The position numbers were made by a program, and so were the translations under genes. From a virus, in the IMG/VR virus record IMGVR_UViG_3300030061_000188, positions 1-23,572 of that record: a stretch of 23,572 nucleotides of DNA; one strand, given 5' to 3'. Within the stretch, counting starts at the first letter, position 1. Each line of letters starts with the position of its first letter. The notes below the pieces were generated by a model. The model worked only from the letters and a program-made list of their open reading frames with translations, searched no databases and was not told where the DNA came from. Of this stretch, positions 8,714 through 17,057 are shown piece by piece.

Positions 8714-9775
8714 TTATATACCAGAAACATATATTGCACGAGTCAAAGCCTCTGGACGCAATATTTTTCTGCCGTACATATGCATACCTCTAACAATATC
8801 AGCAAAGCTATCAGGATCTCTGTAGGTTTCTGTTTTATTGATTGAGTCTGCTGTTGCAACTGCTGATGAATGACCACCAACGATCACACCAAAGTGTGAG
8901 CTTCCTGTTGATGTTGCACCAGTTGCACCGTTACCAACTGCAGGTAGATTGTTTGACATGTAAACTTTAAATCCATGAACGTTGTTCAAGATTAATCCGT
9001 TTTGTAAGCCAGATCCACCGAAGTCAGAATTAAGAAGACGTGAGTCTTCGTCTTGAAGAAGCTCTGCAAACACTGGGTCTACTACAAGCCATCTACCAGT
9101 TGTGTCAACGTTTTGTTGGTCAAGTTTTCTTGACATACGAGCGATGATTGACAAAGGTGATGCTTTAGCAGTAGTTGTGTTTAAGCTATCTCCGCTTGCA
9201 CGAGGAACAGCAACGATTGAGTTGCCACTTGTTCCACTATTAAAGTCAGCAGCGTCTACTTGCATAGATGCTAATAACTCATTAGTAGCAGCAGTAGATA
9301 CAGCAACTGAACCATTTACGGTTGTGTTAACTGCATTTGCTGCGCCATGCAATGCTGATTGTTTGTAACCTGACAAGTAACCAAGAACGTCTTGGTCAAA
9401 TTGGTCAGCCAAACGGTAAGCAGCACGATCACTTGCAAGGTCTTGAAAGTTGACGTGTGAATGTGCTTCCTCAATGTCATCAACTTTAAATGCAAAGTAA
9501 TTTGCTTTGTCAATGGTCAATGAGAAATCTTCGTCATCAAGATCTTGTGGTTGAATAGTAGTACCACGTGCATACTCTTTCACGGTGATTTCTGGTTCTT
9601 TGATAATTTTTACAGAATCCCCCATGTTAGCAATTTCTCCGAAATAGTCGGAGTTTGTTACAGCTCCTACAACTGATGCTTTGCGGAACGCAAGTTGCAC
9701 CTGTTTGCTGTATATGACTGGTGAGAAGTTACCGTTAGGTAAGTTACCATACCCAGCCGCAGTTGAAAATGCCAT
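8714..9775 (-). CDS. Major capsid protein (HK97 fold, 353 aa)
   Basis: ATG 9775 has a strong site (AAAGGAG, 6 nt before the start). The protein begins MAFSTAAGYGNLPNGNFSP and continues with LAFRKASVVGAVTN, an acidic E-loop-like stretch (TTIQPQDLDDEDFSLTI) and YFAFKVDDIEEAHSHVNF, a pattern typical of phage coat proteins that assemble with a separate scaffold. Later parts include GRWLVVDPVFAELLQDED and GFKVYMSNNLP. Length and order (scaffold, capsid, decoration) fit a HK97-fold coat protein of a podovirus or small siphovirus. It has its own likely promoter and leader upstream and a terminator after the next gene, consistent with high expression. Confidence 0.9.
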   Translation of the reverse strand: MAFSTAAGYGNLPNGNFSPVIYSKQVQLAFRKASVVGAVTNSDYFGEIANMGDSVKIIKEPEITVKEYARGTTIQPQDLDDEDFSLTIDKANYFAFKVDDIEEAHSHVNFQDLASDRAAYRLADQFDQDVLGYLSGYKQSALHGAANAVNTTVNGSVAVSTAATNELLASMQVDAADFNSGTSGNSIVAVPRASGDSLNTTTAKASPLSIIARMSRKLDQQNVDTTGRWLVVDPVFAELLQDEDSRLLNSDFGGSGLQNGLILNNVHGFKVYMSNNLPAVGNGATGATSTGSSHFGVIVGGHSSAVATADSINKTETYRDPDSFADIVRGMHMYGRKILRPEALTRAIYVSGI

Positions 9776-9936
9776 TTTAATTCTCCTTTGGATTTTCTAC
9801 AGATGCAAACGAAACAAGTATTTATGTAGTGGCTAAATCTTATAGGGTGCATTTTAGTAAAAGTTGGCCGACTTCTACATCAATGGGCCAAAAGACTTTA
9901 GGTAGTCTATATTATTATTGCTGTTTGCTATTATTA

Positions 9937-9972
9937 AGTTGCGTAGGTAATCTTTACAGAGGCTACGCAACT
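9937..9972 (-). other. Leader hairpin upstream of the capsid gene
   Basis: AGTTGCGTAG (9937-9946) and CTACGCAACT (9963-9972) are perfect 10-bp inverted repeats around a 16-nt loop, which itself contains the small palindrome GTAA-tct-TTAC. There is no T-run after it in the minus direction, so it is a poor terminator. From the promoter at 9987-10014, transcription would begin close to 9980, placing this hairpin near the very 5' end of a leader of about 200 nt. Such hairpins often protect abundant mRNAs from decay, but that role is inferred. Confidence 0.7.
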
Positions 9973-9986
9973 ACATTGTACATATA

Positions 9987-10014
9987 GTTATACATAATTG
10001 TATAAATATGTCAA
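9987..10014 (-). promoter_or_regulatory. Sigma70-like promoter for the capsid unit
   Basis: On the minus strand a perfect TTGACA (10014-10009) is followed by 16 nt and TATAAC (9992-9987; 5 of 6 to consensus). It starts 8 bases after the scaffold stop codon and faces the capsid gene. It is the best promoter match I found in the window. Confidence 0.75.
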
Positions 10015-10021
10015 TACCTTT

Positions 10022-10888
10022 TTAACGAGCATTGCCAGATATATCATATACAAACTTACCTGATCGTATAGCTTCCATAATTTTATCTGCGTTTTTCTCG
10101 TATTGCTGTGCAGACATCTTTTGCACAACTGATTCTTTTATCGTTCCAGTTTCTTCGCCAGATGGTTCACTTCTAGTATTTGTTTTAGATACTGCTTTTG
10201 CTGCATCTTTACTTGAAGAGGACTTTTTAGCTTTTATTCCTTTGTCTACTTTATATAAGTCTATAGCTCTTGATGCTGCTTTAGCATCATTATCATTTTC
10301 ATATAAAGCATCTTGAATCCACTTAGGTTGTTCTTCAGCCCATTCATGAAACTCATCACTTTCTCTTATATCAACAAAGTCTGGATGTGCAGTCATTAAC
10401 TCAACTTCTGCTTTATCTCTATTTGCTGCTTCTCGCATTTGATCTATTTCTTTTACACGAGCTTCTAAACCAGCCGCTTGTTCTTTAGCTTTTTTAATTG
10501 CTATAGTTTCTACTATTGCTGCAACATCAGGATACTGACTTGCCCAAGCATCAATATCTTCATCAGACTTAGGTAGTTTAATTTCTTGTTTAGTAGACTG
10601 CTCTAGCTGGCTTTGTAATGCATTTATTTTTTCTACATGTTCTTGTAGTTGTTTCTGTGAATGCCTACGTAAGTCACCATATCTTTTCTTAAAACTTTTT
10701 TCTTCAGCATTAGTAGGTTCTTCTTCTTTTTTAACCTCTTCAGGTTCTACTTCACCTTTTTGTTCTGCAACTAACGCTGCCAGTTCTTCTTCTTCTTTTT
10801 TAATTCTATCTTCATTAGAGTATTTACGATTTGCAAATGCAACTTTTTCTTCTGGCTTTACTTTTTCTGCCATTACTGTGTCAGACAT
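10022..10888 (-). CDS. Capsid assembly scaffolding-like protein (288 aa)
   Basis: I chose ATG 10888 (MSDTVMAEK) because AAGGAG ends 6 nt before it; an upstream in-frame GTG at 10912 lacks this. The product is highly charged and mostly helical, with acidic runs (RIKKEEEELAALVAEQ, VKKEEEP), coiled-coil segments (QKQLQEHVEKINALQSQLEQ; KEIDQMREAANRDKAEVE) and a Ser/Lys linker (KAKKSSSSKDAAKAVSK). These are normal features of phage scaffolds, which line the procapsid interior and leave before or during packaging. The position immediately upstream of the major capsid gene supports this. The C-terminus (NADKIMEAIRSGKFVYDI) would be the likely coat-binding end by analogy with other scaffolds. A scaffold family could not be assigned by motif. 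Confidence 0.75.
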   Translation of the reverse strand: MSDTVMAEKVKPEEKVAFANRKYSNEDRIKKEEEELAALVAEQKGEVEPEEVKKEEEPTNAEEKSFKKRYGDLRRHSQKQLQEHVEKINALQSQLEQSTKQEIKLPKSDEDIDAWASQYPDVAAIVETIAIKKAKEQAAGLEARVKEIDQMREAANRDKAEVELMTAHPDFVDIRESDEFHEWAEEQPKWIQDALYENDNDAKAASRAIDLYKVDKGIKAKKSSSSKDAAKAVSKTNTRSEPSGEETGTIKESVVQKMSAQQYEKNADKIMEAIRSGKFVYDISGNAR

Positions 10889-10900
10889 TACTGTCTCCTT
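10889..10900 (-). promoter_or_regulatory. Ribosome binding site that decides the scaffold start
   Basis: AAGGAG at 10900-10895 (minus strand), 6 nt before ATG 10888. It makes this ATG preferable to the GTG at 10912, shortening the protein by eight residues. Confidence 0.8.
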
Positions 10901-10959
10901 TACTAGGGCCACCGTAGCCTATGTTGGTAGGGGGATGAGTAGCTAGTCAAATAGGATTA

Positions 10960-11160
10960 TTAAACTCTTGAAGCTAATCCTGCACTTCTTCGTGATTTAC
11001 TAGGCTGCATAAAAGAACCTAAAGCGTCATTAAATTCTTCACCAAAAACTTTAAACATTACCACTCTAAGTGGGCCATTCATAGCTGAACGTATTAAATC
11101 TTTTTCCTTATCAGACAAAGCATCGTAATTTCTACGCAATTCATTAAAATCTATTTCCAT
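10960..11160 (-). CDS. Small conserved phage protein (66 aa), unknown role
   Basis: This short helical protein (IDFNELRRNYDALSDKEKDL, FKVFGEEFNDALGSFM) ends in a basic Ser/Arg-rich tail (KSRRSAGLASRV). Its start lies one base after the stop of the 1206-aa gene, with AAGGT before the ATG. Similar small proteins, as I recall, occur between the large virion gene and scaffold of other uncultured marine phages. Its place in the head module suggests an assembly factor or minor head protein, but nothing in the sequence proves a function. Confidence 0.7.
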   Translation of the reverse strand: MEIDFNELRRNYDALSDKEKDLIRSAMNGPLRVVMFKVFGEEFNDALGSFMQPSKSRRSAGLASRV

Positions 11161-11161
11161 C

Positions 11162-14100
11162 TTAATACCTTTTTTCTGTATATAGTTTTACTTTACCAGC
11201 AGTGTATACTATTGGATGTATTATACTACACCATATTTTACCTATTAAATTATCTTTAGCTTTACCTTTAGTTAATATATGTTTAATATGTTGTGTTCTT
11301 TTTTCTGCTAATAAAGAACCTAAACTAGTAAGTATAGTACTTTTTTTCATTCCTCTTACATAAGGTTTAAATAACCAATGATAACCTACTTCATGTACAG
11401 GTGTCAAATACTTTCTTTGATATACATCCCACATTTTCATTGCTTTTGCCCAGTCATCTAAATTAGTTTGTCTGTACATTTCTGTACATACAATTTTAGG
11501 GCCATCTGGCCCATCAGCACCGCCACCATCTTCACCGCCACCTCTTCCTTTTTCACCTACACTTATACTTCCTAAATCTCCTGTGCCTGTACCTGTATTT
11601 GCTTCAGTTCCACCGCCTGAGTATGCAAAACCTCCTCCTGCTTGGTTATCAGATTCGTTTGAGTCAGGCCCATCAGGAACATCAGGAACATCAGGAACAT
11701 TAGTAGTACTACTAAATAAACTAGTAAGAATATTTTTAGGTTGTGCATCTGTTAAAAAATCTTTTGGAGTTTTTTCTCCAGCCGTAAATGTGCCGTTTTT
11801 ATTTTTTGTAACAGTAAAAGTAGAACCAAAAGGATTTTTAGCGTAAAGTTGACCAAGGCTATTACTAAATACTGTATGCTCTGTAACATTACCATTAGAT
11901 AATGTTTTCTCTACTTTACTAACATATCCTGGATTATTAACATCTGGTACTACACCTTCAGGGCCAGTTACTCCAGCTATATTACCACCTTCAGATATTA
12001 CACCACCCATACCTGATCCTGTGTAAGCACCCGAAACTAAACTTGAAGTGTCGTATTTTTTTACTACAGGAGTTTTTACTACAGGAGTTTTTACTGGTGC
12101 AGTTTTTACTGGAGCTTCTAAGAATCTAAAATCTTCTGTTAATGTTGGTGAAGAAGTTATTCCTGTGTCTCCAATACCAATGTCATATCCTACTCCTGCT
12201 GCAGGTGCTGTTGGAGTTAATCCCATTATTTGATTTGTACTCATTTGTTGATTAGATAACTGTTGTGCTGTAGGTACATTTGATGGAGAAGTAGAATACT
12301 GACTTTCTAAGTCTCCTATTGTTTGTGCAGGTGCTGGTGTAGGTACAACTGAAGCTGCAACAGGATCTCCAACAGGTTCTTGAAGTTCAGCAGGTATATT
12401 ACTACTAGTATCAAAATCTGCAGCACCAGGTATATCTTTTACTTGTTGTTGATAGTAACCAAAAGGTGCTGCTATTTCTCCAGACCCATAACTTACCATT
12501 GCTGGTGTGTCAATTCCAAGGGCTGTTTGTGGAGCTTCTACTCCAATATCAAAACCTTGTCCTGCAGCAACAGGTGATGTAGAAGCAGGTGATGTTATTC
12601 CAATATCGTAACCTACTCCTGCTGCAGGTGCTGTTGAAGGTTGTGATGCAGGTTGATAACCACCACCAAAACCTGTCATGCCTGGCATTCCAGTTTGTTG
12701 TCCATATCCTAAATTAAACATATCTAGTTGAGCTTGTGGAGAAAAAGCATTTCCATAGTCATCAGTTTTAACCTCAATACTAGGAGATAAATTAGGTGTA
12801 GTATTATCAGGAATAAATCCTATACCACCAGAAGGTTTCATAGAAGGTTCCATAGGCATACCTAATGTAGGATTTATATTTTTTATATTTGAAGTGTCTA
12901 TCATTGAAGCATCCATAGGCATACCTAACATAGGATCTATACGATCTATAGGTCTACCTACAGCAGCTTTGTTTGAAACAAGTTGATCAAATGTAGGAGG
13001 AGCAACAGGAGTAAAAGGTAGTTTACTTTCTAGTTGTCCTGTGACAGGATTAAACTCTGCAGTAGGCATAGATTTTTGAATAATAGAATCTGCAACATTG
13101 CTAGGTTTTGTACTATCTACTATATTATTACTAGGCGATGCTGGTGTAAATGACTGTCCACTAGTCATTTGTTGATTAGCTATTTGTTGTGGTGTAAATA
13201 CTTGTTTACTAATCATTTGTTGATTAGCTAATTGTTGTGGTGTAAGAGTTAGTGCCGCTCCATATGGATTTATTTCTCCAGGTTTATCTACACTAGGAGT
13301 TCCTGAAACAACTTTATCTGTTGTTTTTGTAAAGCTAGGTGCAATTTTTGCCTGATCTTTAAATGTAAGTTGTTTTGTAGCATTACTAACAAAAGTATTA
13401 ACATTTTCATTATTATTTGTTTCAGTATTTACTGCTGCATTTGTAGCTTGCGTAGCATTATTTTTATATTGTTCTATTTGCTGTGGGTTTAAACCTAATG
13501 CTTTTGCTATAGAGTCTGTTATATTTAATACACTTTTTGCAAATGCACCTCCTATTTTACCTTTAGCAGTAGCTATTGCTGCATCTAATGCTTTTGTTTG
13601 TTCTGTAGTTAAACTTCCTTGAGACTTTCTGGCTTCCATTCTTGCAATGTCTAGTTGAACATCTTTATAGTGAGCAATAGTAGCAATAGTGCCTACAGGA
13701 GGAGCTACAATAGATATAAGACTTAAAGCAATTTTATCAGTGTTAAGCCCTTTTGTATGTTTTGTAGTCATTGCAGAAGTAAATTCTGCATTATTCATAA
13801 CTGAATAATTTGGAGGTGTATGTACTGAACCTACAGGTCTACCTAAACTATCCAGTTCTCCACCATATTCAGGTGTTTCTTTTACTAAAATGTTAGGTTG
13901 TGTAGGAGGTGCTGTACCACCTATTCCAGTGCTAGGATGACTATCAGGATTATTAGGATCATAATAAGTATAACCATCAGGTATAGGATATAAAGGTACA
14001 TTTCCTAAAAAAGCAATAGTCATACTTTCACCTGCAGCGTTTCTATATTCTTTAAATATTATTCTATTTTGACCCATAATTTCCTTAAATGTAGTACGTC

Positions 14101-14782
14101 TATTAACTCTAGTTGGCACTGCAGAAGTAGATAATTGTCTAGTACCTGCAACTCCACCTTCTGCCATTTCTAATGGTTCACCACTTTCTGATACAACAAT
14201 TAAATCTGCCATACCAAAAGGTAACTCTTCATCTTTAGATGCATCACGTTCTTCACCCATTTGACCCATAGATTCCATTTGAGCTAAACCCATTTTAGCA
14301 TCTTGTCTTAATGACATTAATTTATCTAAACCTATATAACGAGTAACATCAGCAGGAAATACAAACTCTCCTTCACTTAACATTGCAGGTATATCATCAG
14401 CAACTTCTTCACGAGAACTACCTGATGGAACAACATTACCTGACTCAGGTTCTATCATGCCACCTTCTTCTTTAAGACCACCATCTTCAAATAATTCCAT
14501 TTGTCTTTTCATCATTGGAGTTCCACCTTTGTTAAATTCTCTTGACACACTTATTTTTATTTCTTTATCACTAAGTTTTTTTACTGCTTTTAATACTTTA
14601 GATAAATTACTACCTTGATACCTATTAACAATATCTTTAAGAAAACTACGTTCTTGCATAGGTAAACTATCTACAACAGTTTTACCTTCTTTCGTACTAA
14701 TCCATTCTTCAAAAGGCTTAGAAGATTTTTCAGATTCTTCTTTTTTTTCTATGTAGTTAATTATATCTTTAAGATCTGCCAT
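11162..14782 (-). CDS. Large composite virion protein (1206 aa)
   Basis: Three parts can be seen. Residues 1-100 are charged and helical. Residues of about 128-175 contain DDIPAMLSEGEFVFPADVTR and GLDKLMSLRQDAKMGLAQME, a motif I know from large virion-associated proteins of many marine phages. The long middle (about 200-1090) is Pro/Ser/Thr/Gln-rich with repeats such as PAAGVGYDIGI, LTPQQLANQQM and LGMPMDAS. The last 110 residues (11165-11493) form a separate helical basic domain starting CTEMYRQTNLDDWAKAMKMW and containing VGYHWLFKPYVRGMKKS. Start ATG 14782 overlaps the stop of the 70-aa gene. Because it lies between portal and scaffold it may be an ejected internal protein or a head-vertex protein; this is inference. 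One hydrophobic stretch near residue 360 (ALSLISIVAPPVGTIATIA) could insert in a membrane. Confidence 0.75.
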   Translation of the reverse strand: MADLKDIINYIEKKEESEKSSKPFEEWISTKEGKTVVDSLPMQERSFLKDIVNRYQGSNLSKVLKAVKKLSDKEIKISVSREFNKGGTPMMKRQMELFEDGGLKEEGGMIEPESGNVVPSGSSREEVADDIPAMLSEGEFVFPADVTRYIGLDKLMSLRQDAKMGLAQMESMGQMGEERDASKDEELPFGMADLIVVSESGEPLEMAEGGVAGTRQLSTSAVPTRVNRRTTFKEIMGQNRIIFKEYRNAAGESMTIAFLGNVPLYPIPDGYTYYDPNNPDSHPSTGIGGTAPPTQPNILVKETPEYGGELDSLGRPVGSVHTPPNYSVMNNAEFTSAMTTKHTKGLNTDKIALSLISIVAPPVGTIATIAHYKDVQLDIARMEARKSQGSLTTEQTKALDAAIATAKGKIGGAFAKSVLNITDSIAKALGLNPQQIEQYKNNATQATNAAVNTETNNNENVNTFVSNATKQLTFKDQAKIAPSFTKTTDKVVSGTPSVDKPGEINPYGAALTLTPQQLANQQMISKQVFTPQQIANQQMTSGQSFTPASPSNNIVDSTKPSNVADSIIQKSMPTAEFNPVTGQLESKLPFTPVAPPTFDQLVSNKAAVGRPIDRIDPMLGMPMDASMIDTSNIKNINPTLGMPMEPSMKPSGGIGFIPDNTTPNLSPSIEVKTDDYGNAFSPQAQLDMFNLGYGQQTGMPGMTGFGGGYQPASQPSTAPAAGVGYDIGITSPASTSPVAAGQGFDIGVEAPQTALGIDTPAMVSYGSGEIAAPFGYYQQQVKDIPGAADFDTSSNIPAELQEPVGDPVAASVVPTPAPAQTIGDLESQYSTSPSNVPTAQQLSNQQMSTNQIMGLTPTAPAAGVGYDIGIGDTGITSSPTLTEDFRFLEAPVKTAPVKTPVVKTPVVKKYDTSSLVSGAYTGSGMGGVISEGGNIAGVTGPEGVVPDVNNPGYVSKVEKTLSNGNVTEHTVFSNSLGQLYAKNPFGSTFTVTKNKNGTFTAGEKTPKDFLTDAQPKNILTSLFSSTTNVPDVPDVPDGPDSNESDNQAGGGFAYSGGGTEANTGTGTGDLGSISVGEKGRGGGEDGGGADGPDGPKIVCTEMYRQTNLDDWAKAMKMWDVYQRKYLTPVHEVGYHWLFKPYVRGMKKSTILTSLGSLLAEKRTQHIKHILTKGKAKDNLIGKIWCSIIHPIVYTAGKVKLYTEKRY
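11669..11700 (-). repeat. 9-bp tandem repeat in the 1206-aa gene
   Basis: About three and a half in-frame copies of a 9-bp unit (catcaggaa on the plus strand) encode VPDVPDVPDGPD in the Pro-rich linker. This is typical slippage-prone linker DNA. Confidence 0.85.
12061..12120 (-). repeat. 15-bp tandem repeat in the 1206-aa gene
   Basis: Four consecutive 15-bp units occur, the first two identical (ttactacaggagttt) and the others diverged. They encode EAPVKTAPVKTPVVKTPVV, a Lys/Pro/Val linker. The unit length is a multiple of three, so copy-number change would keep the frame. Confidence 0.85.
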
Positions 14783-14994
14783 TATTTTAACACTTCATCT
14801 CTAAGTTTTTGCAGTCTACGCAAAGTGTATATAGATCCTTGCGCTCTATGAACTGCAACCATATTATCTGCTTGTTCCATAGTACGATACTGCTGGTTAA
14901 CTAGCTCTTCTAAGTAGTTATTGAAGTTGGCCCATTCCTTCGGGCGGCTGACCAGCCCCTTGAGTTTGCTGAGTATTTCCTTGTTCATTACCAC
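14782..14994 (-). CDS. Conserved small phage protein (70 aa) overlapping the portal gene
   Basis: This small helical protein contains EWANFNNYLEELVNQQYRTM and ADNMVAVHRAQGSIYTLRRL. Short proteins with this VDNxVxxHRAQG type of pattern follow the portal gene in many marine phages, but their role is not known to me. The start is inside the portal gene: codons from ATG 14994 (or ATG 14988) overlap the portal's last 70-77 nt in a different frame. Its stop overlaps the start of the 1206-aa gene, so expression of the three genes is probably coupled. It could be a minor head or packaging component. Confidence 0.75.
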   Translation of the reverse strand: MVMNKEILSKLKGLVSRPKEWANFNNYLEELVNQQYRTMEQADNMVAVHRAQGSIYTLRRLQKLRDEVLK

Positions 14995-17047
14995 TAAATC
15001 CTTGTTCTTGAGGTCTAGGTGCTGTACCTGTACCTATGTTACCACCACCTGCTCCTGTTGGATCTGCTGGATTAGCTCCTGCTGGCGCAGGTGTTTGTTC
15101 TTCTGGTGCAGGTTGTTGAAACGCTTTCATAAGCTCTGCTTGTATAGCTGCTTCATTCATATTGTTGGTTACTTTGTCAGGGTCTAGATCCATAGATTTT
15201 GCAATCTCACGGATTATGTAATCAAACTTAGCAAAAGGTGCTAGTGTAGGACTAGATGCAACTTGCATAAATTGCATTAATCTTTGGCTACGTACTTCAT
15301 TAGCCATAAGACTTTCTGTTCCTCTTGCTTTAACTTCCAAGTCTCCTTTAATATCAGAATCATAGTCAAACTGCATATTAAAACGAAATAAACCCTCTCC
15401 TAAAGGGCGCAATAAATAATCATCTACATTTTTAATAACATTCTTAATGCCACCACTAGCAGCATTCATTAACATACTTATACCTGAAGCTGTTCTACCT
15501 ACTCCTGATACGCCAGTCTGACCATGTGAAAAACTAGGTAGCCCAGTGCTTTCATCAGATAATTGTCTAGCTTTATCAAATAACTGTAGGTTTTCTCCTG
15601 CAACATTAGGAAACTTTGTACCAAAAATAGCCTGACCAGGTGCGCCACCCTGTCTTCTAAATACTTTTCCTGGGTATACCGATAGATCTTGGCCTGGTAC
15701 TAGATTTGTTTCATCTACTTCTATAAGAAGATTACCAGACAATACAGCATTGTCAACAGCCATTCTCATAAAGCCGTTCATTAATGTCTGAGTATCATCC
15801 ATGTTTTCAGCTATACCCACACCAAAAAAACTGTATGGGTTAAGTTCATATGGAGCAGCCATGTAAGGTATACGTGCAGGTTTAAATGGATTAATAACCA
15901 TTCTAATTAGTTTACCGTTACATATCCAGATGTTAGCCTGTAGTTCGTCTGCTTCTTCTAGCTCTTCAGGTATATCTACACCCTGTTCTTGTAACATTTC
16001 TATATCACACATACCCCAATATTCTAGTACTTCAAATCTTTCTGTACCATGCTCTGGTGCATAATCAGATAAATCATCTTCCCAATGTTCTCTATCATAA
16101 TTTTCACCTATCTGTATAGCTTCATCTATTACAGCAGATCTAAAGTAGGGTCGTTTTTTTAATGCACGTAATTGACTACGTGACATTTTGTGACGTTCAA
16201 TTACATACTGTGCTTCTTCCATATTGTTTGCATCAGGGTCAGGATAAAAGTTCCATACAGATACATGAGATACTTGAGGAACTGTTTTTATTGTAGGTTC
16301 ATATTCTCCGTTGTCATTCCAACTAGGGTACTCTTTATCTACAGCAAATGGCCCTTTCATTACACCTGTACCAAACAAAGCCATTTCAAATGCTGTACTA
16401 CGTAAATGTTTAGATGCACTAGACTCTTCTAACTGGTCTTGTATTTTCTTTTGCATTTTTTTAGCTGCAATCATTGCAGGACTAAAAGTTATAGCTGATG
16501 GAGTTTTACCTGCTCCATTTTTTAAACTGTCTATACCTTCAAGATCATCTGATAATGGCCCTAGTAAATCTACTAATGTTTGTTCGGTAGCTCCTGCTGG
16601 TAATTTTTTACCATCTCCTGCAAATCCATAGGGATTAACATTTCTATCACTAAGTTGTTCAGGTAGTTTAGGATCAAAGTGTACACTATCTACTACACCA
16701 TCAGGTAACTCTGTAGGATCAACAGATAAAGGAAATTTATTATTAGCAAATAATACGTCTACTATTTGTCCATATGCTGCTAAAGTTTTAGTTTTAGTTA
16801 CTTTTATAAAAACACGAGATTTTTCAGCTTCTGTAAATTGAACATCTGAACCATATATACCTCTATAATTTCTATACGATTTTAACCATCGTGTTTCATC
16901 TTGTTGACGATAATCATCTGCTCTAGTGTACCTATCCATAACAAAAGGAATAATACTAGATACATCTGCATCTTCTATAATAGAGTCTTCAGAATCTTCT
17001 AAAGCTATTGCTTCGTCTTCAATAAATACTTCGTTTTCTTCTTCCAT
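14918..17047 (-). CDS. Portal protein (709 aa)
   Basis: This is the dodecameric ring at the capsid vertex through which DNA enters and leaves. ATG 17047 is preceded by AAAGGA and lies 10 bp after the terminase stop. Length is close to the P22-type portal (725 residues). Features include an acidic N-terminus, RWLKSYRNYRGIYG, SRVFIKVTKTKTLAAYGQI, FEMALFGTGVMKGPF, VWNFYPDPDANNMEEAQYVI, MDDTQTLMNGFMRMAVDNAV and GRTASGISMLMNAASGGIKN; the last two resemble the stem and tunnel-loop regions of portal proteins. The final 60 residues are Pro/Gly/Gln-rich and probably disordered (ANPADPTGAGGGNIGTGT). Position directly after the large terminase supports the call strongly. Confidence 0.88.
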   Translation of the reverse strand: MEEENEVFIEDEAIALEDSEDSIIEDADVSSIIPFVMDRYTRADDYRQQDETRWLKSYRNYRGIYGSDVQFTEAEKSRVFIKVTKTKTLAAYGQIVDVLFANNKFPLSVDPTELPDGVVDSVHFDPKLPEQLSDRNVNPYGFAGDGKKLPAGATEQTLVDLLGPLSDDLEGIDSLKNGAGKTPSAITFSPAMIAAKKMQKKIQDQLEESSASKHLRSTAFEMALFGTGVMKGPFAVDKEYPSWNDNGEYEPTIKTVPQVSHVSVWNFYPDPDANNMEEAQYVIERHKMSRSQLRALKKRPYFRSAVIDEAIQIGENYDREHWEDDLSDYAPEHGTERFEVLEYWGMCDIEMLQEQGVDIPEELEEADELQANIWICNGKLIRMVINPFKPARIPYMAAPYELNPYSFFGVGIAENMDDTQTLMNGFMRMAVDNAVLSGNLLIEVDETNLVPGQDLSVYPGKVFRRQGGAPGQAIFGTKFPNVAGENLQLFDKARQLSDESTGLPSFSHGQTGVSGVGRTASGISMLMNAASGGIKNVIKNVDDYLLRPLGEGLFRFNMQFDYDSDIKGDLEVKARGTESLMANEVRSQRLMQFMQVASSPTLAPFAKFDYIIREIAKSMDLDPDKVTNNMNEAAIQAELMKAFQQPAPEEQTPAPAGANPADPTGAGGGNIGTGTAPRPQEQGFSGNEQGNTQQTQGAGQPPEGMGQLQ

Positions 17048-17057
17048 TTATTTTCCT

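Noticed and set aside
9316-9852. Minus-strand ORFs in other frames over and before the capsid start (9316-9513 and 9667-9852)
   Set aside because: They are out of frame with the capsid gene, and the AAAGGAG site is placed correctly for the capsid ATG.
9937-9972. Hairpin read as a terminator after the scaffold gene
   Set aside because: No T-run follows on the minus strand, and a good promoter lies upstream of it, so a leader structure is more likely.
10913-10959. Possible promoter in the 47-base gap before the scaffold gene (TTGACT present)
   Set aside because: No acceptable -10 box is found 16-18 bases downstream.
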